Assembly: GCA_963799975.1 (NCBI GenBank)
Contig: CAWCZF010000006.1
Span: 3,968,001-4,032,000 of the forward strand
Direction: 5' to 3'
DNA: 64,000 bases
Source: Actinoallomurus sp963799975
GTDB lineage: Bacteria; Actinomycetota; Actinomycetes; Streptosporangiales; Streptosporangiaceae
Shown here one piece after another: positions 63,613 to 64,000 of the stretch. Each line of letters opens with the position of its first letter. Within the stretch, counting starts at the first letter, position 1. The notes beneath the pieces were generated by a model. That model was given only the letters and a program-made list of their open reading frames with translations, did not search any database and was not told where the DNA came from. The position numbers were made by a program, and so were the translations under genes.

Positions 63613-64000
63613 TTATCGGCGACGAAGGTCGATCTTGACGGTAGATCCCGTATCCGGGGAGACGATGACCTCCTGCGACGCGGCCACGCCACCCGCGAGC
63701 AAGGTCTCCTCGACCGGCACATTTCGCTTGATCATCCCCAGCCCGATCGGGCCGAGCTCGTAGTGACGGGCGGCCGAGCCGACGAACCCGACCGTACGGC
63801 CGCCGAACTCGATCGGCTCGCCGTGCTTCGGCAACTGATCGACGCTCCCGTCGAGGTGGAGGAAGACGAGACGACGCGGCGGGCGGCCGAGGTTCTGCAC
63901 GCGGGCGACCGTCTCCTGGCCCCGGTAGCAACCCTTGTCGAGATGGACGGCGAGATCGATCCACCCGGCCTCGTGCGGGATCGTCCGGTGGTCGGTGTCC
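63613..64000 (-). CDS. ygfZ: tRNA-modifying / folate-binding protein YgfZ (5' end beyond window)
   Basis: The last 128 residues are present; the start lies beyond base 64000. The YgfZ signature K-G-C-Y-x-G-Q-E is intact (LDKGCYRGQETVARVQNLG), and the beta-barrel end reads FGGRTVGFVGSAARHYELGPIGLG. YgfZ is a GcvT-like folate-binding protein that supports iron-sulfur enzymes. It lies upstream of the cysteine-loop membrane gene on the same strand. Confidence 0.92.
   Translation of the reverse strand, partial: DTDHRTIPHEAGWIDLAVHLDKGCYRGQETVARVQNLGRPPRRLVFLHLDGSVDQLPKHGEPIEFGGRTVGFVGSAARHYELGPIGLGMIKRNVPVEETLLAGGVAASQEVIVSPDTGSTVKIDLRRR

Overview
The window is a gene-dense, high-GC stretch of an actinobacterial chromosome. 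Pointers are mycothiol synthesis (mshA), CarD, a SenX3/RegX3-type phosphate pair beside phoU, a DUF574 methyltransferase, GTG/TTG starts and many ATGA/GTGA stop-start overlaps. Codon choice is rich in GTACG/CGTAC. The order mshA - YbjN gene - gpmA - phoU - senX3 - regX3 - carD - ispF resembles the Streptomyces order, but the accessory content points rather to a Streptosporangiales/Thermomonosporaceae-like organism. That placement is inference.

Layout. 0-10.2 kb: a DUF4097 lipoprotein, methyltransferase, fumarylacetoacetase, membrane proteins, cysS - Clp-N protein - rlmB, and a TetR-SDR operon. 10.3 kb: tRNA-Thr(UGU). 10.5-15.4 kb: a minus-strand operon coding for a PP2C-like phosphatase, a divergent Ser/Thr kinase, a vWA protein, a proline-rich protein and a zinc-ribbon membrane protein. 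This is the best candidate for an unusual signalling or defence system. 15.4-20.3 kb: YbaK deacylase, a decayed MinD-like ATPase, an AT-richer stretch leading into a secreted four-repeat protein, a sigma/regulator pair and an MFS exporter. 20.5-27 kb: ispF, carD and the phosphate regulon core with a PHO-like box of 11-nt repeats. 27-36 kb: DUF574 methyltransferase, XRE regulator, YbjN, mshA, SDR, methyltransferase, macrodomain and hexapeptide proteins. 36-46 kb: an ankyrin protein, then a carbohydrate ABC system (MsiK-like ATPase, MalG- and MalF-like permeases, two binding lipoproteins) flanked by an intact and a miniature PadR gene. 46-50.4 kb: an FtsX-type ABC exporter and a BlaI/M56 protease pair with a clear operator. 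50-64 kb: DUF5996, MMPL transporter with TetR, a His/Tyr/Arg repeat secreted protein, DUF2207, a zinc metallopeptidase, an XRE/HBHA-like operon, SGNH hydrolase, AlaX, asparaginase, a BKACE enzyme, dtd and the 3' part of ygfZ.

A caution on quality: 14 otherwise ordinary genes, including gpmA, mshA, phoU and dtd, carry 24 single-base frameshifts, mostly +1 G or C and densest at 25.8-36 kb. In every case the corrected length is a whole number of codons. They read as sequence errors rather than true gene death, so these genes are listed as CDS with the lesion positions given. Two other loci, the MinD-like and miniature PadR genes, look truly decayed.

Working together: RegX3/SenX3, PhoU and the PHO box form a phosphate circuit. 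The ABC parts with MsiK form one sugar importer, probably under PadR-type control through ACATG-CATGT dyads. BlaI with the M56 protease forms a proteolytic derepression switch. The PP2C, kinase and vWA genes are translationally coupled and probably form one reversible-phosphorylation module.
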